This document shows, in pieces, positions 1 to 8,429 of a DNA stretch of 37,084 bases (the stretch's first letter is position 1; each line of letters begins with the position of its first letter). The stretch spans positions 1 through 37,084 of the forward strand of contig CAITIX010000130.1 in NCBI GenBank assembly GCA_903892565.1. The letters are read 5' to 3'. Source of the DNA: an uncultured Acidobacteriia bacterium. GTDB lineage: Bacteria; Acidobacteriota; Terriglobia; Bryobacterales; Bryobacteraceae. A program made the translations under genes and the position numbers. The notes beneath the pieces are model-generated. The model was given only the letters and a program-made list of their open reading frames with translations. It searched no databases and had not been told where the DNA came from.

Positions 1-109
1 CCCCCCCCCCCCCCGACTGTAAAGGAGGGGGCCTAGTAATGATCTTGCCGCGACAGCCTACTAGAGATTGCGGACGCTGCCTGCTAAACTCGGTCCAACA
101 AGGAGAATT

Positions 110-433
110 ATGCCCAAGTATTTATTAGAAGTCAGCTACTCCCCGGAAGGTCTTCAGGGAGTCATGAAAGACACCGCTTCCGGACGCAAAGCGGCAGTGC
201 AGAAGATGGTCAAGGCCGCCGGCGGAAAGCTCGAGGCGTTTTACTTCAGCTTCGGCGACAACGACGTCGTTGCGATTGCCGAACTTCCGGACAACACGGT
301 TGCCGCTTCGCTCAGTCTGGCGCTGGGCGCAAGTGGTTTGGTCCACGGCCGCACCACGCCGCTGCTATCGGTGGAGGAGATGGACAAGGCCATCAAGATC
401 AAGACTAAGTACCAGGCTCCCGGCACCAAATAA
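110..433 (+). CDS. GYD domain-containing protein
   Basis: A 107-residue soluble protein that I recognise as a GYD-family member (Pfam GYD), a small alpha/beta fold of unknown biochemical role. Family features visible are the N-terminal beta strand (PKYLLEVSYSPEGLQGV), a central FYFSFGDNDVVAIAELPD stretch and a C-terminal 'TTPLLSVEEMDKAI' segment. The start at 110 is chosen because AAGGAG (100-105) lies 4 nt upstream; an in-frame ATG at 68 would add 14 residues with no homology-like character and no ribosome site. It converges on the solute-binding protein gene at 448. There is no signal peptide or membrane segment. Family assignment is fairly secure; function is unknown. Confidence 0.85.
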   Translation: MPKYLLEVSYSPEGLQGVMKDTASGRKAAVQKMVKAAGGKLEAFYFSFGDNDVVAIAELPDNTVAASLSLALGASGLVHGRTTPLLSVEEMDKAIKIKTKYQAPGTK

Positions 434-447
434 ATCGTCTCAAAATG

Positions 448-1245
448 CTAGCGTTTGGGCTGCGCTGCGTTCACGCCGCGCAGCCCCGCTTGCTGAATGG
501 AATCTTTTACGACGCTCGTCGCGAGGATTTCGTTCAGTATTTTTTCGACTGCCGCTAATCGTGCGGGATCCCCTTTTGTGATGGCGATGGACTGCGCCGC
601 CACGAAGAAATCGTCCGCCACCACGCGCAGCGTTGGGAACTTCTCGCCAATCTCCACCAACCTTTGCCGATTCGCGGCGAACGCGTCGATCTTGCGATCC
701 CGCAACAGCGTTTCCAAATCCGCACCGGCGGGCATGGCGGCCACCGCGTCCACTTTCGTGTTTTTCAGGTTGTTGCTCAGGAAGACGTCTTGCGTATCTG
801 CCTTTACGGCCTGAATGTGGACGCCAGGGCGATCCGCGTCGGCCACTTTCAGGATGGGAGAATCGGCGCGAACAATATAACTATTCGGCATCAGAAGCCA
901 AGCCGGAGTGAAATCGACTTCCTTGGCGCGCCCGGCATTGTAGGCAAAGAATCCGATATCGGCGGTCCCAGCTTTTAATTGCGCGATGACGTCAGGCGTG
1001 TTTTTGGAAGGAATTAGCTGATAGGGCACGCCCAGCCGACGCGCGAAGTCTTTGACGAAATCAGCAACGGGCCCGGTGACGGCGCCCGTTTTCGCGTCGA
1101 CTTTTCCCAGCGCTGGATTTTCGCCAAGAAACGCCGCCCGAAGCGTGCCCGTGGGCGCGATCTGCGCGCCGGGAGTTTGTGCGTTTAAAGAAATTGCGGT
1201 GAGTGAAAGAGCGCTGAGCAGGAAAGACGTCGTGGACCAAGGCAT
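448..1245 (-). CDS. Periplasmic solute-binding protein (PBP type 2, amino-acid family)
   Basis: A 265-residue secreted protein with a signal peptide (about residues 1-22, ending SLNA-Q) followed by a bilobal type 2 periplasmic binding fold of the SBP_bac_3 kind. Typical features are an early strand 'GTLRAAFLGENP', the segment 'PVADFVKDFARRLGVPYQLIP', 'DVIAQLKAGTADIGFF' and 'KEVDFTPAWLL', which form the ligand cleft in this family. Such proteins normally deliver amino acids or small polar solutes to an ABC permease, but no permease or ATPase gene is nearby, so it is an orphan or has a sensory role. No lipobox cysteine is seen. The start has no Shine-Dalgarno; a TATAAT sits 6 nt upstream, suggesting a leaderless message. 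Confidence 0.8.
   Translation of the reverse strand: MPWSTTSFLLSALSLTAISLNAQTPGAQIAPTGTLRAAFLGENPALGKVDAKTGAVTGPVADFVKDFARRLGVPYQLIPSKNTPDVIAQLKAGTADIGFFAYNAGRAKEVDFTPAWLLMPNSYIVRADSPILKVADADRPGVHIQAVKADTQDVFLSNNLKNTKVDAVAAMPAGADLETLLRDRKIDAFAANRQRLVEIGEKFPTLRVVADDFFVAAQSIAITKGDPARLAAVEKILNEILATSVVKDSIQQAGLRGVNAAQPKR
457..486. terminator. Strong hairpin between convergent genes (possible bidirectional terminator)
   Basis: A 9-bp perfect stem, GGGCTGCGC (457-465) with GCGCAGCCC (478-486), and an inner GCG/CGC closing a TTCA loop. It lies in the last codons of the solute-binding protein gene, right after the GYD gene. No long T run follows on either strand, so intrinsic termination is not certain; it may act as a stabilising 3' end or barrier between converging transcripts. 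Confidence 0.45.
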
Positions 1246-1251
1246 GGGACG

Positions 1252-1281
1252 ATTATAGGCGGATATTCACTTGGCGAACAA
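1252..1281 (-). promoter_or_regulatory. Possible leaderless promoter of the solute-binding protein gene
   Basis: On the minus strand, TATAAT (1252-1257) is preceded by TTGTTC (1276-1281) with an 18-nt spacer. The ATG at 1245 is only 6 nt past the -10, so the transcript would begin at or beside the start codon. The -35 lies inside the first codons of maf. Confidence 0.5.
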
Positions 1282-1855
1282 AGAACCGAAACTGATCTTA
1301 GCCTCGCAGTCGCCGAGGCGCAAGGAATTGCTTGCGCTTGCGGGATTCGATTTTATTGTGCGCGCACGGCCGGTAAAAGAAGAACGCCGCGCGGACGAAG
1401 CTCCCGTGGAATACGCGAAACGGCTGGCGCGCGAGAAAGCGCACGCGGCGTGGGATCGCCTGGATGAAGTGGCACTGGGTGCGGATACCATCGTCGTGGT
1501 GCGCGATGCGGAGCTGGGCGACGTGGTGTTAGAGAAGCCGCGTGACGAGGACGATGCGCGCGCGATGTTGCGGATGCTCTCAGGACGGGAGCATGTGGTC
1601 ATTACCGGCATCTGCTTCCGCACGGCGGCGGGCGCGATTGTGGATCACTCGGAGACCAGCGTTCGTTTCGCGCCCATGAGCGCTGCCGAAATCGACGACT
1701 ATGTGGCGAGCGGCGAACCGATGGACAAAGCGGGCGCGTATGCGATCCAGGGGCTGGCCTCCAAATTCGTCGAGAAGGTCGACGGGTGTTATTTCAACGT
1801 CGTGGGCTTGCCGGTGTCGCTTGTGTATCGCTATTTGCGGAAGCTGGGCTTTTAG
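1271..1855 (+). CDS. maf: Maf nucleoside triphosphate pyrophosphatase
   Basis: A 194-residue Maf/Ham1-superfamily housecleaning enzyme, probably hydrolysing dTTP/UTP or modified nucleotides to the monophosphate plus pyrophosphate in the cytoplasm. The N-terminal 'LILASQSPRRKELL' is the family signature loop, 'LGADTIVVV' carries the catalytic Asp, and 'DKAGAYAIQGLASKFV' is the conserved C-terminal block. Length matches the family. It begins with TTG at 1271, which places the signature at the expected residue 8; no in-frame ATG lies upstream. Its upstream region overlaps the promoter of the divergent gene at 1245. It converges with the VWA gene ending at 1864, 8 nt away. Confidence 0.93.
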   Translation: MANKEPKLILASQSPRRKELLALAGFDFIVRARPVKEERRADEAPVEYAKRLAREKAHAAWDRLDEVALGADTIVVVRDAELGDVVLEKPRDEDDARAMLRMLSGREHVVITGICFRTAAGAIVDHSETSVRFAPMSAAEIDDYVASGEPMDKAGAYAIQGLASKFVEKVDGCYFNVVGLPVSLVYRYLRKLGF

Positions 1856-1863
1856 CTCGGCTT

Positions 1864-4374
1864 TTACGTGCGTTGACCGAACAGGCCGTTCCATTTGCGC
1901 ATCAGCAACTCGGCGAGGTTCAGCGCCAGGGCGAGGCCGAGCAATCCGGGCCACAGCGAAAGCATGGTATTCAGCGCTCGGCTGCCGGGATCGAATACAT
2001 CTTTCGTCGAAGGCTCGAAGCGCCCACCTGTGAATTCGGCCACTTGTTTGAGCAATTGCGGATTTGAGCCGTATTCCGTGAGTTCGGATTCCGGACGATA
2101 GAGGCCGACTTCGGGAAACACGCGCGAGTCTGCCACCGGGCGGATGCGGAACAATCCCTGACGCACACCGATTTGTAATTGGCCGCGATAGGTTCCGGCC
2201 GCAGTCTTCTTGACGTCGATTTGTTTTTGGAAGCCGTCGGGGCCGATCGCGAAAATCGGCGGCACGCTCGCGGGTTCCGGCACGCCGGGGCCGAGGCGAT
2301 AGACGACGTTGATGGCTCCGTTCGCGCTGTCGTATTCCGCCGATGCGTCGGCGCCTCGCGCATGCGGTAAAAGATCGCGCGCGACGTTGGTCCAGAATTT
2401 GTCGAAGCCGTTCCAGGAAACCCAATCCGTGGCCCAACGGGTTTTCGCGTCCGACGTAAAGATCGCCGAGCGGCCCAGTCCATATTGCCAGCGCGCGAGC
2501 AGAGGATCACGCCGATCGAGCCGCAGGATGGTTTCCGCCGAGGGTTTTGTCTCATAGCGGACATATCCTTTCAACGCGGGAGCTTTCGTGAAGTCGACGC
2601 CGTCGAGAATTTCCGTCTCTTTCAAAACTTCCGCTTTGAGCGCGTTTTCCACGGCAGTGCTGCCGGTGTGTTCCATCACGTCTTTCAGGACGATTTGCTC
2701 TAGCCCAGCGGGTTCGCGCAGGAAATACGATTTGCCTCCGGCGAGCTCTGCAATCTTCTGCAGATATTCTTTGTGGACGTCCGCGCCCAGGCCGATGGTG
2801 GAAATGGTCACGTGCTTGGTAAGAGCGGTGCGCGAAAGGTCGTAGCTGTTGCCCTCTTCGGAAATTCCATCGGTGAGCAGGAGGATATGGCGATAGGGCG
2901 CTTCGAAGGGCAGGACGCGTTGATACGCTTCGGTGAGCGCCGGCGCGATCTGCGTGCCGCCGTTGGCGAAGATGCCGGCGATGCGGGCATTGATCGCCGC
3001 GCGGTCATCCGCCTTGCGGATGGGAACCACCCAGGCGAACGAGTTGTCGAACGAGAGCACTCCGACCTGATCCATGGGCCGAAGATTCGAAACCGTGCCC
3101 GTGGCCGCGGCCTTGGCAAGATCCATCTTGGGGCCTTCCATGGAGGAGCTTTTGTCGATGATCAGCACGACGACAACGCCTTCGTTATTGCGCGGCGGCA
3201 GGAGCTTGGCGGGCAAGGCGCGTTCCAGCGCGTCTTCCGTGTCCTTCTTTTCCGCTTTCTTTTCGACGTAGACGTTTTGTTCCCCGCCGATGAGTAGAAG
3301 TCCGCCGCCTTCGCGAACGTAGCGTTCCAGGTCGTCCTTGCGATTGTCGGCGATATGTTCGAAATCCCAATTATTGAGTGCGACGAGTTGAAAATCGGAG
3401 AAGTTTGCGGCGTCGAGCGTCGTGGCGCGCGTGACTTCAAATTGCGCGGATTCCAGGGCTCCCGTGAGATGACTATCGATGTTCCCGGGATCCTGTGAAA
3501 CATAGAGCAGCTTGGGGCGGCGAAGCATCACAGCTTGGTCGTAACGCAGTTCGCCACTTGTGCCGGAGCGCAAAATAATCGAAAGCTCCAGCGCGCCGGG
3601 CGTGTTGAGATTGGCGTGCATGCGTACGGGATTGACGCCGGCCGCGAGCGTGACTTGCGATTTCCCCAGGCTGCGGCCTTCGGCCATGAGTTCAATTTCG
3701 GCGGACGCCGCCGCGGGCGACGAAACGTTCATGTCGATGGCGATCGGCTCTCCGGTGAACGCGTTGCCGGGCACCGCTATCGATTCCAGGCGAAGAGGAG
3801 GCTGCGGGCGTCCCTGCAGGGCGAACGTCGCAATCGGGATTCCGGCTTGTTGCGCTTGCCACGCCGCGCGCGCGACGCTGCCCTGATTCTCACGTCCGTC
3901 GGTAAGCAGGGCGAGGCTCGGCAGCATGTCGCTGGGAAGGGACGCGGTGGCCTCGCGAATGGCGGCTTCGAGATCGGTAGATTGCGAGCCGGTGCCCGCG
4001 GTCGGCCGCACTTTCCAGGGGCTCTCGGATTCGCCGGATTCCGGAGCGCGGGTGGCCCTTGCGAAGGGAATCACACGCAGGAAGTTGCGACCGCGGTTGT
4101 CGTCCATGGACGCAATCAGGCGGGAGGCGTGGTCGAGATCCGCGGGTGAAACGCTGGCGGAGGTGTCCACCAGCACACCCAATGCAACGCGGCTGCGAGA
4201 GATTTCGAGGCTCGGCTCAGCGAGCGCGAGAAGAATCAGCGCGAAGGTTGCGGTCTTCAGCGCGAGAGCCGGCAGGCGACGCGAGCGCGTGCTTTGCGGA
4301 CGCGTGGCTTCGAACCAGGCCCAGGCGAAGGGCAGCCATAAGAGGGCGAGCGCCCACTCTCGTCCAAATCTCAC
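1864..4374 (-). CDS. Large membrane-anchored protein with two VWA domains
   Basis: An 836-residue protein, last gene of the MoxR-DUF58-VWA operon. Two N-terminal membrane helices (about 7-20 and 38-54) precede a first von Willebrand A domain whose MIDAS is intact (D70-T-S-A-S74, then LLTDG at about 156-160). A middle region (about 285-395) resembles the glutamine-amidotransferase-like domain of this class ('YVREGGGLLLIGGEQ'). A second VWA domain follows with D407-K-S-S-S411 and TDG at 501-503, and a C-terminal helix lies near 805-825. The start is GTG at 4374 with a strong AGGAGG 5 nt upstream. Such proteins are thought to be metal-dependent adhesion or scaffold partners of MoxR ATPases at the membrane; the exact role is unknown. 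Confidence 0.88.
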   Translation of the reverse strand: MRFGREWALALLWLPFAWAWFEATRPQSTRSRRLPALALKTATFALILLALAEPSLEISRSRVALGVLVDTSASVSPADLDHASRLIASMDDNRGRNFLRVIPFARATRAPESGESESPWKVRPTAGTGSQSTDLEAAIREATASLPSDMLPSLALLTDGRENQGSVARAAWQAQQAGIPIATFALQGRPQPPLRLESIAVPGNAFTGEPIAIDMNVSSPAAASAEIELMAEGRSLGKSQVTLAAGVNPVRMHANLNTPGALELSIILRSGTSGELRYDQAVMLRRPKLLYVSQDPGNIDSHLTGALESAQFEVTRATTLDAANFSDFQLVALNNWDFEHIADNRKDDLERYVREGGGLLLIGGEQNVYVEKKAEKKDTEDALERALPAKLLPPRNNEGVVVVLIIDKSSSMEGPKMDLAKAAATGTVSNLRPMDQVGVLSFDNSFAWVVPIRKADDRAAINARIAGIFANGGTQIAPALTEAYQRVLPFEAPYRHILLLTDGISEEGNSYDLSRTALTKHVTISTIGLGADVHKEYLQKIAELAGGKSYFLREPAGLEQIVLKDVMEHTGSTAVENALKAEVLKETEILDGVDFTKAPALKGYVRYETKPSAETILRLDRRDPLLARWQYGLGRSAIFTSDAKTRWATDWVSWNGFDKFWTNVARDLLPHARGADASAEYDSANGAINVVYRLGPGVPEPASVPPIFAIGPDGFQKQIDVKKTAAGTYRGQLQIGVRQGLFRIRPVADSRVFPEVGLYRPESELTEYGSNPQLLKQVAEFTGGRFEPSTKDVFDPGSRALNTMLSLWPGLLGLALALNLAELLMRKWNGLFGQRT

Positions 4375-4396
4375 AGGGCCCTCCTGGTGACAGTCA

Positions 4397-6346
4397 TTAA
4401 GACGCCTTTCTCCAGGGGATCTTATCTGCCCAACGTGCGGCTGTCGTCAATGAAGCGGCGGAGATTTGGGTTCCGCGACCGAAGAGGATCCATTCCAGCA
4501 ACAGTCCCAGGCCGCCGAGAACGGCAAGCCAAGGCCACAGGTTCGTGCCGGACGTGATCGGCGCGCTGAGGCGCGGTAGTCCGCGTGCGACCGTTGCAGG
4601 AGCCTTCCACGCCGCCTCTCCAATATCCGGCAACGTCACGGAATAGATCGTGTCGCGATCCCCGTCGAGCAGGTGCACCGTGCCGGGGGCACCTGCGAAG
4701 AAGTGCAGCGTGTCGCCCTCGGCGCTGTTTTGAATCGTGAACGGCAACGCCCGGTTGCGATCCCCCGTCACGCGCAGCTTCGCAGTGTCTGTGCCTTTCG
4801 CAAGGGGCACGCTGATTGCACCTACGGTGGCGGCCTGCATATCCCAAGTGCGAAACGTGTCCGGGGCCATCCACCGGAGGATGTTGGCGATCAGCAGGGG
4901 CGTCGCGAGCTGGTACTTCATGGAAGCGCCGGTGGGTTGAAAACCCAGAGCGACCATCTTCGTGGGGGCCGCGCGGGCAATTACGATGGGGCCGCTGGAG
5001 GTTTCCGCGACGGCTTGATCGTCCTTCGTGAGCTCAAAGACTTTCGCCGAGGCCAGCTGGAGATCCTTCGTATTGAGACCGGCAGCAAGCGGAGAATCCG
5101 CGTGCCAGCGGTCGAGCTTCGCGTTTGCTTGCGTGCTGTGAATGGCGAAAGGCGAGCCCGGTGGGGGATCGATCCATAAAACATTCTGCTGCGGAAATGG
5201 TTTAGAGGGAATGAAGCGGTCAAGCACGACGATGCTGGTCTGAGCAGCCGGGTCGGCTTGCGCGGCCGGGTCGTATGAGGCCGTCGGACGAAAGCTTGTT
5301 TCGAATTGCGGATGTCCGGCGAAGAGAGGTCGCAAGGACTCCGGATCGTTGGAATAAACAATCACGTGCGCGGTGGTCTGCGCGGGGAGATCGAGCGCGA
5401 CGCGATCGTCCTGCGGGAAGGCGTCCTCGCGGTTGTCGGCAGAGCGCACGCGGGCTTGCAGCAATCCGGCCGCGGGTAGTTTGAACATGAACGTAGCGGA
5501 GGAATCCGCACCGGGCGCGACGGTCAGCGTTTTCGTGGCGAGAGTGGTCTTGCCGGAAATGAGTTCAACGGAGACGTCGCGCGGACGGGAGCCATCATTC
5601 TTGATTGCCGCGAAGGCTTCCCAGGTATCCGGCGCTGTGATGGAGCGACGCAGCCCGAGCTTCTTCCAACCCACGTTTTCGCCGTTGGCTGCGATTTGCA
5701 GGAGGCGGAAATTGGTGGGCGGCGCAAGAGATTCGGCTTCGTCCTTCGAAATGCGGGCGGCTCCGGCGAAGGCGATTTCCCCGGCGCGGCTGGATTGCAG
5801 ATGCTGGGCATGGGAGGCGAAATCCAGCGCCTGTTGCAGATTCAACGCAGACGCCGAAGCGTGCGATTGCCGAATTGCCTCGGCCACAATCTGATGTCGC
5901 GGTTCAAACGCAGTAATGGGCGTGGTGAGCGCGTCGGCGCGGACCAGCATCACGGGATCGCTCGAGGGGAGGCGATCCAAGTACGAGAGAGCCGCGGATT
6001 TCGCTTGATCGAGCAAAATGCCCTGACGCGTGCGCGCGCCCATCCAGGCGGAAGTATCAAGGATCAGCACGTGATTGCGTGGCGAGAAATTTCCGCCGAA
6101 GCGAGGTCCGGCGATGGCCAGAAGCAACAACAGCATGCTCACGATTTGCAGCAGCAAGCTCCAGGGCTGTTGCACTTTGCGGCTGCGCTTCCATTGCGAG
6201 CTGGTTTCGCTGGGGGTCCAAAAGCGCAGGGTGGCGACCACGCGACGGCGGCGCGTGCGGTCGAATAGGTACAGGGCGACAAGCCCCGCGGAAATGACCC
6301 CAGCCATCGCCAAGAATTCGCCGAGACCGAGGTTGAGGAAGTTCAT
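4397..6346 (-). CDS. BatA/VWA-domain membrane protein with degenerate MIDAS
   Basis: A 649-residue protein whose N terminus matches the BatA domain: a membrane helix at about 10-28, a basic patch 'DRTRRRRVVATLRFW', then a second helix at about 62-80. A VWA-like domain follows, but its metal site reads D97-T-S-A-W101, so the last serine of DxSxS is a tryptophan and metal binding is doubtful. The rest is beta-rich, with a C-terminal helix near residues 607-625. It lies 15 nt after the DUF58 gene and 22 nt before the double-VWA gene, so it is surely in the same operon. It is probably a structural partner in the MoxR-linked complex at the cytoplasmic membrane. Confidence 0.87.
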   Translation of the reverse strand: MNFLNLGLGEFLAMAGVISAGLVALYLFDRTRRRRVVATLRFWTPSETSSQWKRSRKVQQPWSLLLQIVSMLLLLLAIAGPRFGGNFSPRNHVLILDTSAWMGARTRQGILLDQAKSAALSYLDRLPSSDPVMLVRADALTTPITAFEPRHQIVAEAIRQSHASASALNLQQALDFASHAQHLQSSRAGEIAFAGAARISKDEAESLAPPTNFRLLQIAANGENVGWKKLGLRRSITAPDTWEAFAAIKNDGSRPRDVSVELISGKTTLATKTLTVAPGADSSATFMFKLPAAGLLQARVRSADNREDAFPQDDRVALDLPAQTTAHVIVYSNDPESLRPLFAGHPQFETSFRPTASYDPAAQADPAAQTSIVVLDRFIPSKPFPQQNVLWIDPPPGSPFAIHSTQANAKLDRWHADSPLAAGLNTKDLQLASAKVFELTKDDQAVAETSSGPIVIARAAPTKMVALGFQPTGASMKYQLATPLLIANILRWMAPDTFRTWDMQAATVGAISVPLAKGTDTAKLRVTGDRNRALPFTIQNSAEGDTLHFFAGAPGTVHLLDGDRDTIYSVTLPDIGEAAWKAPATVARGLPRLSAPITSGTNLWPWLAVLGGLGLLLEWILFGRGTQISAASLTTAARWADKIPWRKAS

Positions 6347-6361
6347 GATGGACGATGGGGC

Positions 6362-7279
6362 TTACTGCACGGCACCGGATCGCAATAGAGGTCCGAAGAT
6401 GGCGTCCTCTACGGCGACCGAAGTCGATAAACCAACATACCGCCCGCCGTTGCGGAGCGCCACAGTGCGCAGTTTTGCCGAATATTGATCGAAGGCCGCG
6501 GTGTACGATCCGCGTACGTCTTCTCCGAAAGGAAGTTGCACGACGCGGCCGGTTTCCGCGTCTTCGAGCTCGAGCTCGCCATCCCAGGGCGGTTCGCGGT
6601 CGGAATCGGACCACACTTGAATCAGGATGATTTCGTGGCCGAAGTCGGCGAGATATTGCAGAGGCTTTTCGCAGTCGGCATCGTCGAGAAAATCGGAAAT
6701 CACAAAGGTGACGCCGCGTTGCGGATAGCGCGAGACGAATTGCCGCACGACGGAGAGAAAATCGGTGCTGCCAGAGGCCGTGAGCGAAGTAAGAAAGCGC
6801 ACGGCTGACTGAATGCGATTGCGGCCGCCGGAGACCACGAGGGGATCGCCGAGTGTCGCACTAAAAGGATTCAGGCAGATGGATTCCAGGCGCACGAGTC
6901 CCACGTAACAAAGCGATGCCGCGAGCTTGCGCGCGTAATCGAACTTCGAAGGCCCTTTTTCGCCGCCAGTCATCATGGACTTGCTGGTATCAATCATGAT
7001 GCGCACCGGAATGCGCGGCTCCAGTTGGAACATCTTCATGAAGAGTTTTTCCAGGCGAAGGTACGCCCGCCAGTTGACGTCGCGCACGTCGTCGCCGTGA
7101 TGGAACTGGCGATGATCCAGAAACTCCTGGCCGGATCCGGTGAAGCGCGATGCGTTGTGGCCGCCGACTAAGCCGGGCAACGATTTCTGCCAATGGATGG
7201 CGAGACGCTCGAGGCGTTCGAGCAGAGCGTTATCGATGATGGCTTTTTCGGGCCGAGCTCTATCGGGACGATCTGGCAC
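6362..7279 (-). CDS. DUF58 domain-containing protein (VWA-like)
   Basis: A 305-residue soluble protein carrying the DUF58 signature: 'FTGSGQEFLDHRQFHHGDD' followed by VRDVNWRAY at residues 47-73, then a VWA-like fold with an intact metal motif D97-T-S-K-S101. DUF58 proteins are near-constant neighbours of MoxR ATPases, and this one sits 6 nt after the MoxR gene. The start is a GTG at 7279, the only in-frame start before the conserved block. No membrane helices precede the domain, which is the shorter cytoplasmic DUF58 type. Biochemical function is not established; the operon context points to chaperone-assisted assembly of a membrane or periplasmic complex. Confidence 0.92.
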   Translation of the reverse strand: MPDRPDRARPEKAIIDNALLERLERLAIHWQKSLPGLVGGHNASRFTGSGQEFLDHRQFHHGDDVRDVNWRAYLRLEKLFMKMFQLEPRIPVRIMIDTSKSMMTGGEKGPSKFDYARKLAASLCYVGLVRLESICLNPFSATLGDPLVVSGGRNRIQSAVRFLTSLTASGSTDFLSVVRQFVSRYPQRGVTFVISDFLDDADCEKPLQYLADFGHEIILIQVWSDSDREPPWDGELELEDAETGRVVQLPFGEDVRGSYTAAFDQYSAKLRTVALRNGGRYVGLSTSVAVEDAIFGPLLRSGAVQ

Positions 7280-7285
7280 GCTGGA

Positions 7286-8290
7286 TTACGCGCGCGCACC
7301 GTTGCGCGGCGCCTCCCGGGAAACGCTCGGGATGATCTTGTCCAGAACCGTTTCCGGCGTCTGGCCTTCCGCGTGGGCGTCGAAATTCAGAATGATGCGA
7401 TGGCGCAGAACGGCGCGCGCCACGGCCTGGACGTCGTCCGTAGAAAGATGCAGGCGTCCGGCAAGCAGGGCGTGCACCTGGCCGCATTCCACAAGAGCTT
7501 GTGCTCCGCGGGGAGACGCCCCGAAGCGAATGAATTTACCGGCCAGCTCATGACTCTGGTCGCCATCCGGTTGCGTGGCCATCACGAGATCGATGGCGTA
7601 GCTTTGCACATGCGGAGCGACGAGCACTTCACGGGCGACGCGCCGCAGTTCCAGAATCTCTTCCCGGGTCAGGATGGGATCGATGGTGATCTCTTCCTTC
7701 TGAATGGTGCGCGTGACGATGGTGCTGAGGTCGTCGCGAGAAGGATATTTCACGAGAATCTTCATGAGGAAGCGATCGAGCTGCGCTTCCGGCAGAGGAT
7801 ACGTTCCTTCCATTTCGATGGGATTCTGCGTGGCCATCACGAGAAAGGGAGCTTCGAGTTCGTGCGTCGCGGTGCCGGTGGTGACAGTGTGTTCCTGCAT
7901 GGCTTCGAGCAATGCGGACTGCGTCTTGGGCGTCGCGCGATTGATTTCGTCCGCTAAAACAAGGTGCGCGAAGATGGGGCCGGGCTCGAAACGCAGGCTC
8001 TTGTGGCCGTCTTCCGTGTCGATCATCATGCTGCCGACGATGTCCGCGGGCATGAGATCCGGCGTGAACTGAATGCGCGAATACTTCAGGTGCAGCACGC
8101 GGGCGAGCGTGCGAAGCAGCGTTGTCTTGCCGAGTCCGGGGACGCCTTCGAGAAGGACGTGGCCACCGGCAAGCATGCAGATGAGCACCCCGTCGACGAC
8201 GTCCGTCTGCCCGACGATAATCTTGCCGATTTCGGCACGAACGCGGTTCAGGCGCTCGGTAGCGACTTGCAGAGAACTGTCCGTTGGCAC
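7286..8290 (-). CDS. MoxR family AAA+ ATPase
   Basis: A 334-residue AAA+ ATPase of the MoxR branch (AAA_3 plus lid). Walker A is G49-V-P-G-L-G-K55-T56, Walker B and the MoxR signature are 'LVLADEINRATPKTQSALLE', sensor 1 is 'VMATQNPIEMEGTYPLPEAQ', and the C-terminal lid contains 'GASPRGAQALV'. MoxR proteins act as metal-insertion or assembly chaperones for VWA proteins. I take the GTG at 8290: it gives the normal short N terminus of about 26 residues before the conserved GQ. The open frame runs on to 8743, but that part overlaps the divergent gene at 8430 and looks non-coding; an ATG at 8368 is the alternative. It heads the operon MoxR-DUF58-BatA/VWA-VWA. Confidence 0.92.
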   Translation of the reverse strand: MPTDSSLQVATERLNRVRAEIGKIIVGQTDVVDGVLICMLAGGHVLLEGVPGLGKTTLLRTLARVLHLKYSRIQFTPDLMPADIVGSMMIDTEDGHKSLRFEPGPIFAHLVLADEINRATPKTQSALLEAMQEHTVTTGTATHELEAPFLVMATQNPIEMEGTYPLPEAQLDRFLMKILVKYPSRDDLSTIVTRTIQKEEITIDPILTREEILELRRVAREVLVAPHVQSYAIDLVMATQPDGDQSHELAGKFIRFGASPRGAQALVECGQVHALLAGRLHLSTDDVQAVARAVLRHRIILNFDAHAEGQTPETVLDKIIPSVSREAPRNGARA

Positions 8291-8299
8291 AATCCATAC

Positions 8300-8305
8300 A
8301 TGATA
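8300..8305 (-). promoter_or_regulatory. Possible -10 element before the MoxR GTG
   Basis: TATCAT on the minus strand, 9 nt before GTG 8290, with no Shine-Dalgarno present. It supports GTG 8290 as a leaderless start. No clear -35 is seen. Confidence 0.35.
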
Positions 8306-8415
8306 CCTCAGCGCATTCGAATGGCTTGCGGCATGGGCAAGCAGGGGATGAGCTCGGGCTATTTTCATGCGGCAGTTAAGGTGAATCGCGGGTAGGTTCC
8401 GGGACGTGCTCTTGT

Positions 8416-8421
8416 TAGGCT
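8416..8421 (+). promoter_or_regulatory. Possible -10 element before the Pro-rich secreted protein gene
   Basis: TAGGCT (a TANNNT hexamer) lies 8 nt before ATG 8430, which has no Shine-Dalgarno. No clear -35 is seen. It resembles the TAGCCT before gcvT. Confidence 0.28.
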
Positions 8422-8429
8422 GCCAATAG

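Noticed and set aside
39-128. 29-residue frame with an upstream AAAGGAGGGGG
   Set aside because: The ribosome-like site is strong, but the frame overlaps the start of the GYD gene in another frame, has no recognisable character and begins next to the suspicious poly-C edge.
1842-1865. Direct repeat AGCTGGGCTTTT / AGCTCGGCTTTT at the end of maf
   Set aside because: One copy is the coding end of maf; a single mismatch repeat of 12 nt across a stop codon is likely chance duplication.
1580-2437. 285-codon minus-strand frame over maf and the VWA gene
   Set aside because: It overlaps two recognised genes, one in the same direction in another frame, and its translation is low-complexity Arg-rich.
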